From: Kitagawia praeruptora
Taxonomy: Eukaryota; Streptophyta; Magnoliopsida; Apiales; Apiaceae
Assembly: GCA_037693485.1 (NCBI GenBank)
Contig: CM075351.1
Coordinates: forward strand, 96,490,001 to 96,554,000
Length of the DNA stretch: 64,000 nucleotides
Direction: 5' to 3'
Part shown: positions 10,057 through 20,300 of the stretch, one piece after another
Layout: each line of letters starts with the position of its first letter
Position numbering within the stretch: position 1 is the first letter of the stretch
The notes under the pieces: model-generated
The model's input: the letters and a program-made list of their open reading frames with translations, nothing else
Databases searched by the model: none
What the model was told of the DNA's origin: nothing
Position numbers and translations under genes: made by a program

Positions 10057-11919
10057 ATGGCTGGTAATATCTCATTATGTGCTATGAAATATGAAGAATC
10101 ATTTTGTTTGGCGGATAGTGCAACAACACATACAATTTTGAAAAATAAAGAATATTTTTCGCATCTCATATTAGCTAAAGCTAATGTAAATACAATATCC
10201 GGTGCATCAGATATTATTGAAGGCTCCGGAAGAGCAAGTATAGTGTTACCTAATGGTACACAATTATTTATTGAAAATGCCATGTTCTCCACCCGATCAA
10301 AAAGAAACCTTTTGAGTTTCAAAGATATATTCCATAATGGCTATCATATTGAGACAACAAATGAGAATGACGATGAATATCTCTGTGTCATGTCTATAGT
10401 CTTTGGGAGGAAACAAATAATAGAAACCCATCATATAAATCAGGATTATATTATACCTTTATTAATCCAGTAGAGACACACATTATAATGAGTCAAAAAT
10501 TAGCAAACCCGGAAAATTTTCTTATGTGGCATGATCGCTTAGGTCATCCGGGTTCAACAATGATGCGAAGAATTATTGAAAATTCAAATGGACATCCTCT
10601 AAAGAATAAGATAGTTCCATTGTCCAAAGATTTTTCTTGTGTTGCTTGCTTTCAAGGAAAACTAATAACAAGGCCATCGCATGTGAAAGTTGTGATTGAG
10701 TGTCCATCATTTTTGGAAAGAATTCAAGGAGATATATGTGGACCTAATACACCATCAAGTGGACCATTTCAGTACTTTATGGTACTTATAGATGCATCGA
10801 CACGTTAGTCGCATGTTAGTTTATTATCCACTCGTAATGTTGCATTCGCAAGACTCCTTACCCAAATAATTCGATTAAGGACACAATTCCCAGATCATGC
10901 TATTAAGAAAATCCGATTGGATAATGCAGGAGAATTTACTTCTCAGTCTTTTAACGATTATTGCATGTCAATTGGGATTGATGTGGAATATCCGGTTCCG
11001 CATACGCATACCCAAAATGGTTTAGCGGAATCTTTTATTAAGAGGCTACAATTGATTGCTAGACCCTTACTTATGAAAACAAAATTACCAAATACTGCTT
11101 GGGGACATGCAATATTACATGTTACATCACTTGTTCGTTTAAGACCGACTGCTTATCATAAATATTCCCCAATGTAGCTTGTAAATGGTCAAGAACCAAA
11201 TATTTCTCACTTGAGAGTTTTTGGGTGTGCAGTTTATGTTCCGATATCTCCTCCCCAATGAACAAAAATGGGACCCCAGAGAAGATTAGGGGTATACGTT
11301 GGGTTTGACTCTCCCTCAATTATAAAATATTTGGAGCCCATGACTGGTGATTTATTTAAGGCAAGATTTGCCGACTGTCAGTTTGATGAGACAGTTTTTC
11401 CTGCATTAGGGGGAGATAAGTCAAAATTTGAAAAAGAAAGAAAAGAAATTTTATGGAATGCAGCATCTCTGTCTCATTATGATCCTCGCATAAATCAATG
11501 TGAACTTGAAGTTCAAAAGATTATCCACCTACAAGAGGTTGCAAATAAATTGCCTGATTCATTTACTGATGTCAAGACAGTGACGAAGTCACATATACCG
11601 GCTGTCAACGTTCCTTGTAAAATAAAACTTCCTGATGAAAAAAATAAAATCATGCTAGCAAATGAGTCTAAAGCACGCCAGAAGCGTGGTAGACCTATTG
11701 GATCCAAGGATAAAAATCCTAGAAAATCAAGGAAACTTGATAAACAAGCTGGTACATCAAATGACATCATTCCAAATGAAATAAAATTGATCACTGAAGA
11801 GACGTCTTCAAAGGATGATCAAACACCTGAAATTGAGGACAATGACGAGATCTCGATAAATTATATCATTTCAGGAAAAAGGTGGAATAGAAAAGAAATT
11901 GTCATGGATGAAATATTTG
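10057..11919 (+). pseudogene. Pol of outer copia, N-terminal part (protease, integrase)
   Basis: The frame opens with a protease-like region (CLADSATTHTIL), in which the usual Asp-Ser-Gly is Asp-Ser-Ala. A frameshift near 10430-10450 leads into LYYTFINPV and then the integrase zinc region (MWHDRLGHPG ... CVACFQGK). The integrase core follows with Asp in GDICGP and in RLDNAGEFTS, and Glu in NGLAESF. In-frame stops lie at 10806 (TAG, expected Trp), 11175 (TAG, expected Gln) and 11259 (TGA, expected Arg). A basic linker with an AT-hook-like KRGRPIGSKDKNPRK follows. The frame is then cut in codon GCA by the inner copia at 11919. Confidence 0.87.
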
Positions 11920-13289
11920 TGATACTCCTATGGTTTTGATGATCACTTTCAGCAAGCTATTTGCTTGTAATTTGATATAAAACATTGTGTTATGGTTGTA
12001 CTAACTTGGTTTTGCAGGTTATATTAAGTTTACAGAGAAAATATATACAGCAAGCCATTTTGTATTACAACAGAGACAGTCCAGCAAGCTATTTCCAGCA
12101 GACAGACTCAAACAGCAGACTTTCTCAACTGGCAGACTCAAACAGCAAGCCATTTGCAGACTGCCAGAATCCTGAAGATTTTTATCAAGACAAATTCTCA
12201 TGGATGTAATTCAGGAAATATATTGTGAGGACTATTTATTAGATAATACGTACACAATATATTATAGAGCTCAAAATCTTTTCAAATATCCTTATTTAAA
12301 TTATTTTATAAAACTTATAGGAGTTTCCTTATTTAAAAGATTTTCTTCTACAAAATCTCCTATACGCGTTTTATATCTATACAAAACAGAAGGGTTATGT
12401 TTTCTACGATCTCTTTCTTCCAAACCCTCTGTCAAACGTTCACAAGAACGTTGGTAAAATCTCTAACCAATTGAACGTTGGAAATTGATTTCTTATAGTT
12501 CGAATAATTGGTGATTGATTTTCCGAACGTTGGTTGTGAGACTATAAATATTTTGTTCTTGTGTTCATTCGTATATAACACTTCAGAGAAATATATTCAA
12601 GCACACAAGATTTCAAACAACTCAGTTTTTCATTGCTATATCTTTAATTCTTTCGAGCTCTTAGTATATTGATACGTGCTATTCTTAAAGAGTTCATAGT
12701 TTGAGTTGTATTCCTTATTGATTGTATTGTTCAAGTTGTAAGGATTAGTTGTTGGTCAGTTTGGCAAGGGAACTAGGGTTTGGTGAACGTTGCTAGAGAA
12801 GTATACTTGGGAAGTATAGCTTAGAGAGCAAGTTCAGAAACAGGAGTTCAGCACGCCATTTGTCAACAACTGGGTATTAAGGGAGATATATTGTTGTATC
12901 TTGTAATTGGCTTATTTCAGTGATCAATAATATATTCTCTTACCAAGTTGGTAAGGGACCAGGACGTAGACCATAGGGGTTAGGGGTCGAACCTGGCTAA
13001 AAGTCTTGGTGTTCTTTATTTTCTGCACTTTACTTACTGCTTACCATTTCTGCATTGCTTACTGTTTTTGCACCTTATCTTATTTACTGTCATTGCACTC
13101 AGCATACTGCTTGTATTCAGTTTACCATTTATCGTGTTATCTGTACTGATTATCTGTGCATTCAGCATACCATTTGTCCCTGCTTAAAACGAAATCAGTA
13201 AGCTGTTTCTGGTAATTTTTAAAATCAGTTTTAGTTATACATAGTTAGCCATTTACACCTATTCACCCCCCTCTAGGTGTGCATTTTCA
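11920..13289 (+). repeat. 5' LTR of inner copia
   Basis: 1370 bp with TG...CA ends. It contains many copies of a motif like CAGCAAGCYRTTTG (first near 11951, 12048, 12081, 12143). Short frames inside it (74, 60 and 85 codons) repeat exactly in the 3' LTR and are not genes. Confidence 0.94.
12543..12550 (+). promoter_or_regulatory. TATA box in inner LTR
   Basis: TATAAATA preceded by GAGAC; a plausible core promoter for the element transcript. The identical word occurs in the 3' LTR. Confidence 0.45.
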
Positions 13290-13347
13290 TTTGGTATCGG
13301 AGCCTTGGTATACTAACAATTCTGTAACAGGAAAGTATTCGATCATA

Positions 13348-15432
13348 ATGGCTGAAAACTATCCCGAAGGAAAATCTGATTTTAGGCCTCCACTTCTCCA
13401 TGGCACACACAACTACCACTGGTGGAAAAGCAGCATGGAAACTCACTTATCTAGAGATCCATTAGTTCTGAGAGTTGTGCAAAAAGGTCCTTATGTCTTT
13501 CTTGACAAGGATGGCAAGCCAAAGGATGTTGATGATCTCACTCCGGATGAATTAATCAAACTTGGCTACAATGGAAAGGCAAGGAGTTCACTTATGAATG
13601 GTTTGAACCAGGCTGAATATGATAAAGTATCTTCACTCAAATCAGCAAAAGAAATGTGGGATGCTTTGGAGACTTATCATGAAGGTTCAAAATCTCTAAA
13701 GAAGGTGAAACTTAGCAAGCTAATGAATGACTTTGGAAACTTCAAGCTTAATGAAGGTGAAACTATCAAGGATAGTCAAGCACGGTTTCAAGTTACTATT
13801 AACTCACTGAAGAGGCTTGGAAAATCTATACCACAAGATGAAATCAATATGAAGGTCTTAAGTGCAGTACCATTTATCTACGAAGCCAAAGTTACTGCCT
13901 TGGAATCCTCACCACTTATTGATACTATGGATCACTTGTCTGTATTTGCTGAACTAGAGCAATTTGAAAGCAAGATAAATGGAAATCAGGTGGGAAGTTC
14001 AAGTGTCAAAGCTCCAACAGAAAAGATGAAGAATATGGCTCTTCATTCTAAAAGCAGCAAGCCAATTGACTCTAATGATGAATCTGATTCAGATGAGGAA
14101 CTTGCACTTATTTCAAAGAAGATCAAGAGGCTGATAGAAAAGAAGAACATGATGAAAAGGGAAAGAGGTGGCTACTACAACAACAAGAAAGGCTCAAAAG
14201 ACTCTAAGGAGGAAACTTGTTTCGAATGTGGCAAGCCAGGACATTATAAAAGGAACTGCTACAAACTGAAGTCAAAACAGCCTACTGTTTTCAAGGACAA
14301 GAAGAAATCAAAGGCTCTACTGACTTGGAGTGATGATGATTCTGATTCCAGTGATGACTCAAGTGAAGAGATGGTGAACTTAGCACTTGTTGGAATGGAT
14401 GAAAAATATGGTCTAGGAAATTCAGAAGGAGTATATGCTGAAACTGATTCTGAAGAAGATGAGAGTGAGGTAAACTCTTTTAATGATTATATTTCTTCAG
14501 ATGATACTTTGTTAGATTCACTAACCATGCAGGAACAAAATAGTGTTACAATTGAAGAACACATGGCACTAAAGGCTGAAATCAGCAAGCTGACTGATAA
14601 AAATGCCTATTTATCCAAAATGGTAAAAGATCTATTGCCAAAAATGGAAGAATGGGATTCAACTTCATTCAGTAAAGCTACAGAGATCAAGGAACTAACT
14701 ACTAAGAACAGACATTTAGAGGCTAATGTCAAGCTACTCGAAAAGAGAAACAAGACATTGACTGAAGAAATCAAAGAGCTAAGGTCTGATGTCAAAACTA
14801 AAGCTAAAGCATTGGAATCATACAAAATGAAGGAATCTAGTCAAGCCGAATCCTCAAAAACTGCTGAAAAGAGAGTCCAGCAAGCTGAACTCATCAAACA
14901 GCAAGCTGAAGTGATCACTCTCCTAGAAACAGAAGTTAAAGATCTCAAGAAGGGCATGGAAACTTTTGTTCAAGGTGAAGACACTTTAAAAACAATGATG
15001 AAGAAGGCAAAGGTCCCCTTAGTCAGAGAAGGAGTTGGCATGAATCTCAACAAAAAGGATAAGGTACTCAAATATGATGGAAGGAATGGCATTCCCTACA
15101 ATTATGCTATGCCTTGGAAGACATGCAACAAATGTGGTGGAAAAGGACATCTGGAAAAGAATTGTGTGGTTCAAGTATATCATAAGACGAAAACAGCATA
15201 CCAGAATGGACCAGTCAGACAAACAGCATACCAGAATGCAAACAGCAGGCAACAAACATCATACCAGAATGCAAGTAGCAGGAGACAAACAGCTCACCAA
15301 CAGAATGACATTAAGCAAAATCAGTCCCCAAAAGTGGTCCAAATGTGGATCAAGAAAATTGATTTAAATGCTTTATATATTCTTGCTACTAACCAACCTG
15401 GACCCAAACCTATATGGGTACCAAAACATTGA
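13348..15432 (+). CDS. Gag of inner copia
   Basis: An intact frame of about 694 residues. I take the ATG at 13348 (MAENYPEGKSDFRPP) because an in-frame ATG at 13279 lies inside the LTR and primer-binding region. The order is: UBN2-type capsid region (about 1-230); acidic serine-rich linker; CCHC knuckle CFECGKPGHYKRNC at 291-304; a long acidic and coiled-coil region (about 400-560); second knuckle CNKCGGKGHLEKNC at 593-606; a Gln/Tyr-rich tail with repeats of the type TAYQNA. The terminal IWVPKH is followed by TGA. Gag packages element RNA. The coiled coil and tail are longer than in small copia Gags and fit the SIRE type. Confidence 0.92.
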   Translation: MAENYPEGKSDFRPPLLHGTHNYHWWKSSMETHLSRDPLVLRVVQKGPYVFLDKDGKPKDVDDLTPDELIKLGYNGKARSSLMNGLNQAEYDKVSSLKSAKEMWDALETYHEGSKSLKKVKLSKLMNDFGNFKLNEGETIKDSQARFQVTINSLKRLGKSIPQDEINMKVLSAVPFIYEAKVTALESSPLIDTMDHLSVFAELEQFESKINGNQVGSSSVKAPTEKMKNMALHSKSSKPIDSNDESDSDEELALISKKIKRLIEKKNMMKRERGGYYNNKKGSKDSKEETCFECGKPGHYKRNCYKLKSKQPTVFKDKKKSKALLTWSDDDSDSSDDSSEEMVNLALVGMDEKYGLGNSEGVYAETDSEEDESEVNSFNDYISSDDTLLDSLTMQEQNSVTIEEHMALKAEISKLTDKNAYLSKMVKDLLPKMEEWDSTSFSKATEIKELTTKNRHLEANVKLLEKRNKTLTEEIKELRSDVKTKAKALESYKMKESSQAESSKTAEKRVQQAELIKQQAEVITLLETEVKDLKKGMETFVQGEDTLKTMMKKAKVPLVREGVGMNLNKKDKVLKYDGRNGIPYNYAMPWKTCNKCGGKGHLEKNCVVQVYHKTKTAYQNGPVRQTAYQNANSRQQTSYQNASSRRQTAHQQNDIKQNQSPKVVQMWIKKIDLNALYILATNQPGPKPIWVPKH

Positions 15433-15454
15433 GGTATTTTTGTTTGTTTTGTAG

Positions 15455-18400
15455 ATGTGCCTTGCTGCTAAGGTCAAGACAAAGCAATGGATCTTGGACA
15501 GTGGATGCACAAGACATATGTGTGGAGACAAATCTCAGATTATGAATCTCAAAATGAAAAAGGGTGGAAGAGTGACTATTGGGAATAGCAAAACTCTTCA
15601 AATTCTTGGTACAGGTTCTATTGGTAATAGTATTATTTCTATTGATAAAGTTCAATATGTCAAAGGTCTTACTTATAATTTGCTTAGTGTCACTCAATTA
15701 TTTGATGATGGACATCATGTTGAATTGGGTATTGATAAAGCTATTATTACTATTGGCACTAACAAAATCCCCCTAGTTGCTAGAAGGGAAGGAAATATAT
15801 ATGTATTAGACTTTGATATGCAGGAAACAGCATGCTGTTTGGCTGCAATGGATAATGACCCATATATTTGGCATAGAAGATTGGGACATGCACACATGGA
15901 TTTGCTCAGAAGGTTATCAAGCAAGAAACTAGTAAGAGGGCTGCCCAAGCTAAAGTATGTCAAAACAGAAGTATGTTCAGCTTGCCAGTTGGGAAAACAG
16001 CTTCGAAGTACTCACAAATCAAAGAAAATGGTATCTACTTCTAAACCCTTAGAGCTTCTGCATTTGGACTTATTTGGTCCAGAAGCTTACAAGAGTATTG
16101 GAGGTAAACAATATGGTTTTGTGATTGTAGATGATTATTCTAGATTTACATGGGTATTATTTCTTCGTACTAAAGATTGTGCTTTTGATGAATTTGAGAA
16201 ACTAATCAAATTACTTGAGAACAAGTTGAATACAAGACTTGTAGGTATAAGAAGTGATAGAGGAGGTGAATTTCTCAACAAAGACTTCATTGCTTATTGT
16301 GAAAAAAGAGGAATTACACATGAATTTTCTGCACCAAGGACTCCACAACAGAATGGAGTGGTAGAAAGGAAGAACAGGTCACTACAAGAAACAGCAAGGA
16401 CTCTATTGCAAGAAAGCAAGCTGCCTAGAAGTTTTTGGGCAGAAGCAGTGAATACAGCGTGCTATTTGTTGAACAGAGTCATAATCAGGCCTATCTTGGA
16501 CAAAACTCCGTATGAATTGTTGAAGAAAAAGAAGCCAAACATTGGTTACTTCAAAATCTTTGGCTCAAAGTGTTTTGTGCTCAAGACAATTGATAATGAT
16601 GGTAAATTCGATGCTAAGTCTTATGAAGCTATTTTTCTTGGCTATTCTTTAACTAGTAGAGCATATAGAGTTTATAATTTAAATAAACATATAGTTGAAG
16701 AATCTATTGATGTTACTTTTCAAGAACCTAACAATGATCTGCCAAGAGATGAGGAAGAATTTGCAGGTGATAACATACAACTTCAAGTTGCTGGAAATCA
16801 GCAAGCCAACAATTCTGCTGAAACTGGAAGTCAGCAAGCCAAAAACACTACTGAGAATGGAAAACAGCAAGCTGGAACTGCAAATCAGCAAGCTGAAGTG
16901 GTCAGAATCACAACAAATGAAGAAATTGCTCAACATTCTCTACCAAAGGCTACAAGGACAGTAAAGAATCATCCTCCAGAACTTGTTATTGGAGATATCT
17001 CAGATGGAATCACAACAAGGAGAGGAAAAGCAAACTTTTGTGCTTATGCTGCCTTTTTAGCTCAAGAAGAACCCAAAAATATCAAGGAAGCACTAGAAGA
17101 TGAAAATTGGATCATGGCAATGCAAGAGGAACTCAACCAATTCGAAAGATGTGATGTTTGGGAACTTGTAAAGCCACCAGAAGATGCTTCTATCATAGGA
17201 ACAAAATGGGTGTTCAAGAACAAAGTGGATGAATTTGGAACAGTTACTCGAAATAAGGCAAGGCTCGTGGCTCAAGGCTATAATCAACAAGAAGGAATTG
17301 ATTTTGAAGAAACATATGCACCTGTAGCTCGTTTAGAATCAATCAGAATGCTTCTTGCTTATGCATGCTACAAGAAATTCAAGTTATATCAAATGGACGT
17401 AAAGAGTGCATTCCTAAATGGCGTGCTGGATGAGGAAGTCTATGTCAAACAGCCTCCTGGATTCGAACATGAGAAGTTTCAAGACTATGTATACAAGCTC
17501 AAGAAGGCATTATATGGTTTAAGGCAGGCCCCTAGAGCATGGTATGAGAGGCTTAGTAAATTTCTTCTCAAAAATGGATTCATTCGAGGTAATATCGATC
17601 CAACATTATTTACAAAGCAAAATGGTAAAGATATTCTTGTTGTACAAATATATGTGGATGATATTGTATTTGGTGCTACTAATGAATCTATGTGTGAGTG
17701 GTTTTCTAAGTGCATGTACAATGAATTCGATATGAGCATGATGGGAGAACTTAATTATTTCTTGGGTCTCCAAATCAAGCAAACCAATGATGGTATTTAT
17801 GTGCATCAATCAAAGTACACAAAGAATCTGCTCAAAAGATTTGGTTTTGAAGATGTCAAAGCAAAAACAACTCCTATGACTCAAAACAGCAAGCTGTTTG
17901 CAGATGAGAATGGTAAGGATGTGGATGTCAAAAGGTATAGAGGTATGATTGGAAGTTTATTATATTTAACTGCCTCAAGACCTGATATCATGTATAGTGT
18001 CTGTGTTTGTGCAAGGTTTCAATCTAACCCTAAAGAGTCTCACTTAAATGCAGTTAAAAGGATTTTTAAATATTTAAGTGGTACTATCAATCTTGGTTTA
18101 TTCTATCCTATCACAAATACTTTTGATCTCGTGGGGTATAGTGATGCAGATTATGCAGGGTCTCAGACTGATAGAAAAAGTACAAGTAGTGTTTGTACAT
18201 TCCTTGGACATAGCTTGGTTTCATGGCAAAGCAAAAAGCAAGCTTCTGTGGCTCTATCAACGGCTGAAGGGGAGTATCTAGCAGCTGGTAGCTGTTGCTC
18301 TCAAATTTTATGGATGATTCAGACTCTAAGGGATTTCAATATCAAGTGTGGCAAAATTCCAATATTTTGTGACAACACGAGTGCTATAAATATCTCAAAG

Positions 18401-18592
18401 AATCCTGTGAATCACTCAAGAACGAAGCATATTGACGTTCGTCACCATTTCTTAAGAGATAATGCAGCAAAAGGGAAGATTGAGTTGGTATTTGTTTCAA
18501 CTGAAGTTCAACTAGCAGATATCTTCACAAAGCCATTGGCTGAGGAAAGATTTGCAGCTATTCGAATGGAACTTGGCATGTGTACTGTGTAG
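15455..18592 (+). CDS. Pol of inner copia
   Basis: An intact frame of 1045 residues in a different frame from gag. The protease active site DSG is at residues 15-17. The integrase has the zinc region (WHRRLGHAH ... CSACQLGKQ) and a catalytic triad in LDLFGP, RSDRGGEF and NGVVERKN. The reverse transcriptase has the motif YVDD at 733-736 and the conserved MMGELNYFLGLQ. RNase H has SDADYAG, STAEGEYLA and FCDNTSAI. A Gln-Gln-Ala-rich linker separates integrase from RT. The start ATG follows an in-frame TAG directly and is preceded by TTTGTTTGTTTTGTAG, which looks like a 3' splice site. All key residues are present, so it could be functional. Confidence 0.94.
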   Translation: MCLAAKVKTKQWILDSGCTRHMCGDKSQIMNLKMKKGGRVTIGNSKTLQILGTGSIGNSIISIDKVQYVKGLTYNLLSVTQLFDDGHHVELGIDKAIITIGTNKIPLVARREGNIYVLDFDMQETACCLAAMDNDPYIWHRRLGHAHMDLLRRLSSKKLVRGLPKLKYVKTEVCSACQLGKQLRSTHKSKKMVSTSKPLELLHLDLFGPEAYKSIGGKQYGFVIVDDYSRFTWVLFLRTKDCAFDEFEKLIKLLENKLNTRLVGIRSDRGGEFLNKDFIAYCEKRGITHEFSAPRTPQQNGVVERKNRSLQETARTLLQESKLPRSFWAEAVNTACYLLNRVIIRPILDKTPYELLKKKKPNIGYFKIFGSKCFVLKTIDNDGKFDAKSYEAIFLGYSLTSRAYRVYNLNKHIVEESIDVTFQEPNNDLPRDEEEFAGDNIQLQVAGNQQANNSAETGSQQAKNTTENGKQQAGTANQQAEVVRITTNEEIAQHSLPKATRTVKNHPPELVIGDISDGITTRRGKANFCAYAAFLAQEEPKNIKEALEDENWIMAMQEELNQFERCDVWELVKPPEDASIIGTKWVFKNKVDEFGTVTRNKARLVAQGYNQQEGIDFEETYAPVARLESIRMLLAYACYKKFKLYQMDVKSAFLNGVLDEEVYVKQPPGFEHEKFQDYVYKLKKALYGLRQAPRAWYERLSKFLLKNGFIRGNIDPTLFTKQNGKDILVVQIYVDDIVFGATNESMCEWFSKCMYNEFDMSMMGELNYFLGLQIKQTNDGIYVHQSKYTKNLLKRFGFEDVKAKTTPMTQNSKLFADENGKDVDVKRYRGMIGSLLYLTASRPDIMYSVCVCARFQSNPKESHLNAVKRIFKYLSGTINLGLFYPITNTFDLVGYSDADYAGSQTDRKSTSSVCTFLGHSLVSWQSKKQASVALSTAEGEYLAAGSCCSQILWMIQTLRDFNIKCGKIPIFCDNTSAINISKNPVNHSRTKHIDVRHHFLRDNAAKGKIELVFVSTEVQLADIFTKPLAEERFAAIRMELGMCTV

Positions 18593-18751
18593 TCAGCAAG
18601 CTGACAAGCACAGAATGGGTAACATTGGCTTACCATTTGTATCTGAAATGTTTATATGCCATTATCATGATTTGATTTTTTTTATTTTTATTTCTCTATG
18701 CTTATTCCAGACCTGGACTAATATTTCTTTTGTTAGATTTTTTGATGGATT

Positions 18752-18930
18752 AAGGGGGAGAAATTTAGGAGTACTTAATTGCTTGTTTGGTCAAGATATT
18801 CGATGTGGATATGATTAATTATGTTTGTTTATCTTGAATCAGTTTTATATCAAAATGTACTAATATGCAGGGATTTAGGGGGAGTTCTTATTTCTCCTAA
18901 ATATTGTGTAATCATCAAAAAGGGGGAGAT
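18752..18930 (+). promoter_or_regulatory. Three polypurine-tract-like sites before the 3' LTR
   Basis: AAGGGGGAGAAA at 18752, AGGGGGAG at 18877 and AAAAAGGGGGAGAT at 18917-18930. The last directly abuts the LTR and should be the plus-strand primer. The two upstream copies share its core. Confidence 0.65.
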
Positions 18931-20300
18931 TGATACTCCTATGGTTTTGATGATCACTTTCAGCAAGCTATTTGCTTGTAATTTGATATAAAACATTGTG
19001 TTATGGTTGTACTAACTTGGTTTTGCAGGTTATATTAAGTTTACAGAGAAAATATATACAGCAAGCCATTTTGTATTACAACAGAGACAGTCCAGCAAGC
19101 TATTTCCAGCAGACAGACTCAAACAGCAGACTTTCTCAACTGGCAGACTCAAACAGCAAGCCATTTGCAGACTGCCAGAATCCTGAAGATTTTTATCAAG
19201 ACAAATTCTCATGGATGTAATTCAGGAAATATATTGTGAGGACTATTTATTAGATAATACGTACACAATATATTATAGAGCTCAAAATCTTTTCAAATAT
19301 CCTTATTTAAATTATTTTATAAAACTTATAGGAGTTTCCTTATTTAAAAGATTTTCTTCTACAAAATCTCCTATACGCGTTTTATATCTATACAAAACAG
19401 AAGGGTTATGTTTTCTACGATCTCTTTCTTCCAAACCCTCTGTCAAACGTTCACAAGAACGTTGGTAAAATCTCTAACCAATTGAACGTTGGAAATTGAT
19501 TTCTTATAGTTCGAATAATTGGTGATTGATTTTCCGAACGTTGGTTGTGAGACTATAAATATTTTGTTCTTGTGTTCATTCGTATATAACACTTCAGAGA
19601 AATATATTCAAGCACACAAGATTTCAAACAACTCAGTTTTTCATTGCTATATCTTTAATTCTTTCGAGCTCTTAGTATATTGATACGTGCTATTCTTAAA
19701 GAGTTCATAGTTTGAGTTGTATTCCTTATTGATTGTATTGTTCAAGTTGTAAGGATTAGTTGTTGGTCAGTTTGGCAAGGGAACTAGGGTTTGGTGAACG
19801 TTGCTAGAGAAGTATACTTGGGAAGTATAGCTTAGAGAGCAAGTTCAGAAACAGGAGTTCAGCACGCCATTTGTCAACAACTGGGTATTAAGGGAGATAT
19901 ATTGTTGTATCTTGTAATTGGCTTATTTCAGTGATCAATAATATATTCTCTTACCAAGTTGGTAAGGGACCAGGACGTAGACCATAGGGGTTAGGGGTCG
20001 AACCTGGCTAAAAGTCTTGGTGTTCTTTATTTTCTGCACTTTACTTACTGCTTACCATTTCTGCATTGCTTACTGTTTTTGCACCTTATCTTATTTACTG
20101 TCATTGCACTCAGCATACTGCTTGTATTCAGTTTACCATTTATCGTGTTATCTGTACTGATTATCTGTGCATTCAGCATACCATTTGTCCCTGCTTAAAA
20201 CGAAATCAGTAAGCTGTTTCTGGTAATTTTTAAAATCAGTTTTAGTTATACATAGTTAGCCATTTACACCTATTCACCCCCCTCTAGGTGTGCATTTTCA
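18931..20300 (+). repeat. 3' LTR of inner copia
   Basis: 1370 bp, same ends as the 5' LTR. It is followed by the target duplication ATTTG at 20301. Confidence 0.94.

Larger units (their letters stand above)
11920..20300 (+). mobile_element. Inner Ty1/copia retrotransposon, SIRE-like (young)
   Basis: Two 1370-bp LTRs (TGATACTCC...GCATTTTCA) bound a complete element. The target duplication ATTTG is perfect (11915-11919 and 20301-20305). The LTRs showed no difference in the parts I compared side by side, and gag and pol are open throughout, so insertion was recent. The primer-binding site TGGTATCGGAGC is at 13292-13303, with one mismatch to the usual initiator-tRNA site. The polypurine tract lies at 18917-18930. 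The long LTRs, the long Gag with two zinc knuckles and the MMGEL-type RT suggest the SIRE/Maximus lineage. The lineage is an inference. It interrupts the pol gene of the outer copia, whose reading frame is restored if the element and one ATTTG are removed. Confidence 0.95.

Noticed and set aside
12019..12457. Frames of 60, 74 and 85 codons in the inner LTR
   Set aside because: They recur exactly at 19030-19468 because both are LTRs. They show no domain and no codon bias.
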